Assembly: GCA_035564555.1 (NCBI GenBank)
Contig: DATMTS010000090.1
Span: 1 to 6,958 of the forward strand
From: DATMTS01 sp035564555
GTDB lineage: Bacteria; Actinomycetota; Actinomycetes; Actinomycetales; Microbacteriaceae
DNA length: 6,958 bases
Direction of reading: 5' to 3'
The notes beneath the pieces are model-generated. The model did not search any database and was not told where the DNA came from. It saw only the letters and a program-made list of their open reading frames with translations. The position numbers were made by a program, and so were the translations under genes. This document shows, piece by piece, positions 5,853 to 6,958 of the stretch. The first letter of the stretch is position 1, and each line of letters starts with the position of its first letter.

Positions 5853-6515
5853 TTAGTTCGACAGCGCCTGGAACTGCCATGTCGCAGTGCCGGCCTGCGA
5901 TTGCGTCAGTCCCGTTCCGGCTGTCACCTTGAAGCAGAGGTTCACCGGCGCGCCCGCGTTGGTGACCGGAGAGCCCTGAGCCAAATCGAAGGTCACGGTC
6001 CCGGGCACCGTGCCCACTGCGGTCGCAGCTGCGACCAAGGCCGTGCCGGTTGTGGCGGAAGTGCAGCCGAACGAGGTCGGCTGGATCAGCGTGTAAGTGA
6101 GATTCGCAACGTCGCCGGTGGTCGACGGCGCGGTCAGCGTCACCGTCGCCGGGCCGGTGGTGTTCGCCGCAAGCCGTACTGCGAACGGCGCGTAGACCAC
6201 GTCTCCGGGGCTCAGGGTCGTCGGATTGACGGTGAAGCCGAGCGCCGCGCCAGGAGCCGACGCGTGGTCGCTGAAGGTCGTGCCATCCGTCGAACCCTGC
6301 AGGTCGAACGTGCCGGCCTGGAAGGTTCCCGTCGCGAACTCCGAGTCGTTCCAGGCCGCCAAGGTCACAGTCGCGCCGACCCCGAGGATCAGCCCGCCCG
6401 CGAGAATTGCGCGCACCCGCCCGGTGAAGCGCCGATTCCGCCGTCCACGGCCGGATTCTGCGGCATCCGAAGGTTGGTCCGAGGCGGTGGCGGCGCCAGG
6501 TGATCTGCGTGACAT
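5853..6515 (-). CDS. TasA/camelysin-like exported protein with SipW-dependent-type signal peptide
   Basis: The 220-aa product opens the operon. Seen: an Arg-rich N-terminal region (1-35), a hydrophobic core ILAGGLILGVGATVTL (37-52), then AAWNDSEFATGTFQAGTFDLQG (from 53 on), the A-A-W-x-D-x-E...G-x-F signature of SipW-dependent exports. The mature part (about 55-220) is Thr/Ala/Val-rich, predicts as beta, contains LSPGDVVYAPFAV, a typical camelysin/TasA-like strand, and has Cys151 and Cys194, which could form a disulfide. Family knowledge: TasA in Bacillus is processed by SipW and forms biofilm fibres; actinobacterial relatives are annotated as alternate-signal exported proteins. Whether this one makes fibres is unknown. 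The signal peptidase gene follows at once. The Shine-Dalgarno is weak (GAGACGAG), so the start could be a later codon, but the basic N-region is usual in this family. Confidence 0.87.
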   Translation of the reverse strand: MSRRSPGAATASDQPSDAAESGRGRRNRRFTGRVRAILAGGLILGVGATVTLAAWNDSEFATGTFQAGTFDLQGSTDGTTFSDHASAPGAALGFTVNPTTLSPGDVVYAPFAVRLAANTTGPATVTLTAPSTTGDVANLTYTLIQPTSFGCTSATTGTALVAAATAVGTVPGTVTFDLAQGSPVTNAGAPVNLCFKVTAGTGLTQSQAGTATWQFQALSN

Positions 6516-6614
6516 TCGGGTCTCGTCTCATTCGGGGCGCAACGCTACGCCGTCGGTGCTCGACGGTGATCGGGTCATCCGCCCCCACCCCCGCGGAGGG
6601 ATACATCGCGCTCG

Positions 6615-6630
6615 GCCGCCGGATGGCGGC
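6615..6630 (-). other. GCCGCC hairpin in the leader of the export operon
   Basis: GCCGCC-GGAT-GGCGGC is a perfect 6-bp stem with a 4-nt loop, about 100 nt before the operon's first start codon and just downstream of the possible -10. In the transcript it would be a stable structure near the 5' end. It lacks a U-tract, so it is more likely a leader structure than a terminator. It may also be chance in GC-rich sequence. Confidence 0.35.
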
Positions 6631-6643
6631 GAGCACACTCGCA

Positions 6644-6671
6644 ACACTAGGGTGCTCTGAGCCCGAAACAA
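6644..6671 (-). promoter_or_regulatory. Possible promoter of the SipW export operon
   Basis: On the minus strand TTGTTT (6666-6671) and TAGTGT (6644-6649) are spaced 16 nt, a loose sigma-70-like fit (three of six matches each). GAGCAC (6631-6636) and GTGCTC (6652-6657) form an inverted repeat around the -10, which could be an operator. A direct repeat lies 10 nt upstream of the -35. This would give a leader of about 120 nt. The call rests on weak motifs. Confidence 0.3.
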
Positions 6672-6681
6672 CCTGCGACGA

Positions 6682-6703
6682 GGGTGAAAAGCACGGGTGA
6701 AAA
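6682..6703 (-). repeat. Direct repeat of GGGTGAAAA upstream of the export operon
   Basis: GGGTGAAAA occurs at 6682-6690 and again at 6695-6703, 13 bp apart start to start, with GCAC between them. On the minus strand this is TTTTCACCC twice, ending about 10 nt upstream of the possible -35. Tandem sites in this position are typical of activator binding, but no regulator can be named. Confidence 0.4.
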
Positions 6704-6708
6704 ATCCT

Positions 6709-6909
6709 TCAGGCCACCGCTGGGCGGCTGCGGTGTTCCGCAACACGATGCGCCAGCAGCGCGTGGCTGATCCGATCGACGAATTCCTCGTTCGGTCTGA
6801 TGCCTGCGCGCCGGTGCGCCGCGGCAACCTCCAACGCCGCAGAGCGCGCTTCGGCGCGCCAGGCAGGGAACTCAGCTGGAGATGGTCGGTCGTTCACGAA
6901 ATCGTCCAT
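6709..6909 (-). CDS. Doubtful small ORF, hypothetical 66-aa protein
   Basis: The frame encodes 66 residues, mostly helical in appearance, acidic at the N-terminus and with His/Arg-rich C-terminal residues (LLAHRVAEHRSRP). Codons in the second half favour G or C at the third position, as in the real genes. Against it: the sequence before the ATG is CTCTCCTCGGT on this strand, with no Shine-Dalgarno, and I recognise no family. If real, it would end 193 bp before the export operon. It could equally be chance, since GC-rich DNA has many open frames. Confidence 0.35.
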   Translation of the reverse strand: MDDFVNDRPSPAEFPAWRAEARSAALEVAAAHRRAGIRPNEEFVDRISHALLAHRVAEHRSRPAVA

Positions 6910-6958
6910 ACCGAGGAGAGCACGAAAACGAGTGGCTATGACGCCGATTCGGAGGGCG

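Noticed and set aside
5848..6636. Upstream extension of the signal peptidase frame to 6636, giving 454 aa
   Set aside because: The added part is an out-of-frame reading of the TasA-like gene, rich in Arg and without any family signature. Peptidases of this class are about 180-220 aa, which fits the start at 5847 or 5880.
6913..6958. Possible plus-strand gene start at the edge (GAGGAGAG at 6913-6920, then GTG at 6932 or ATG at 6938)
   Set aside because: The spacing to either start is long and only seven to nine codons are visible before the window ends, so it cannot be supported.

Overview
The window is GC-rich throughout, and its genes favour G or C at third codon positions. Its gene content (a ROK repressor beside a Tat-exported GH30 glycosidase, plus a SipW-type signal peptidase with 'alternate signal peptide' substrates) points to a high-GC actinobacterium. 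Microbacteriaceae or a close relative is my best guess, from family knowledge only. All supported genes lie on the minus strand, so the region reads from high to low coordinates.

Region 1 (6958 to 6516): the edge holds one doubtful 66-codon ORF (6709-6909). It is followed by a promoter-like region with a direct repeat, a possible -35/-10 pair and a small hairpin.

Region 2 (6515 to 4066): a tight four-gene operon. In order it encodes an exported protein with a SipW-dependent (TasA/camelysin-type) signal, a SipW-type signal peptidase with a Ser/His dyad, a Sec-exported wall protein ending in an LAxTG sorting signal (class E sortase type), and a second, smaller protein with a SipW-type signal. 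The genes overlap or nearly touch (TAA-5 nt-GTG, GTGA, ATGCGTGA), which suggests translational coupling. A plausible reading is a dedicated export and surface-assembly module: the peptidase processes the two flanking substrates, and the LAxTG protein provides a cell-wall anchor or partner. The functional link is inference.

Region 3 (4065 to 3897): a 169-bp intergenic region with repeated GATCACCCGC-type elements, an inverted repeat and an AT-rich operator candidate. It precedes the ROK-family transcription regulator gene (3896 to 2604).

Region 4 (2603 to 26): a 157-bp gap holds a hairpin over the ROK stop codon and a palindromic AT-rich operator candidate resembling the one upstream of the ROK gene. 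Then comes a large secreted GH30 glycoside hydrolase with two tandem CBM6-like domains that are about 68% identical to each other. The ROK protein probably controls the glycosidase in response to a sugar released from its polysaccharide. Only 25 bases remain after the GH30 stop.
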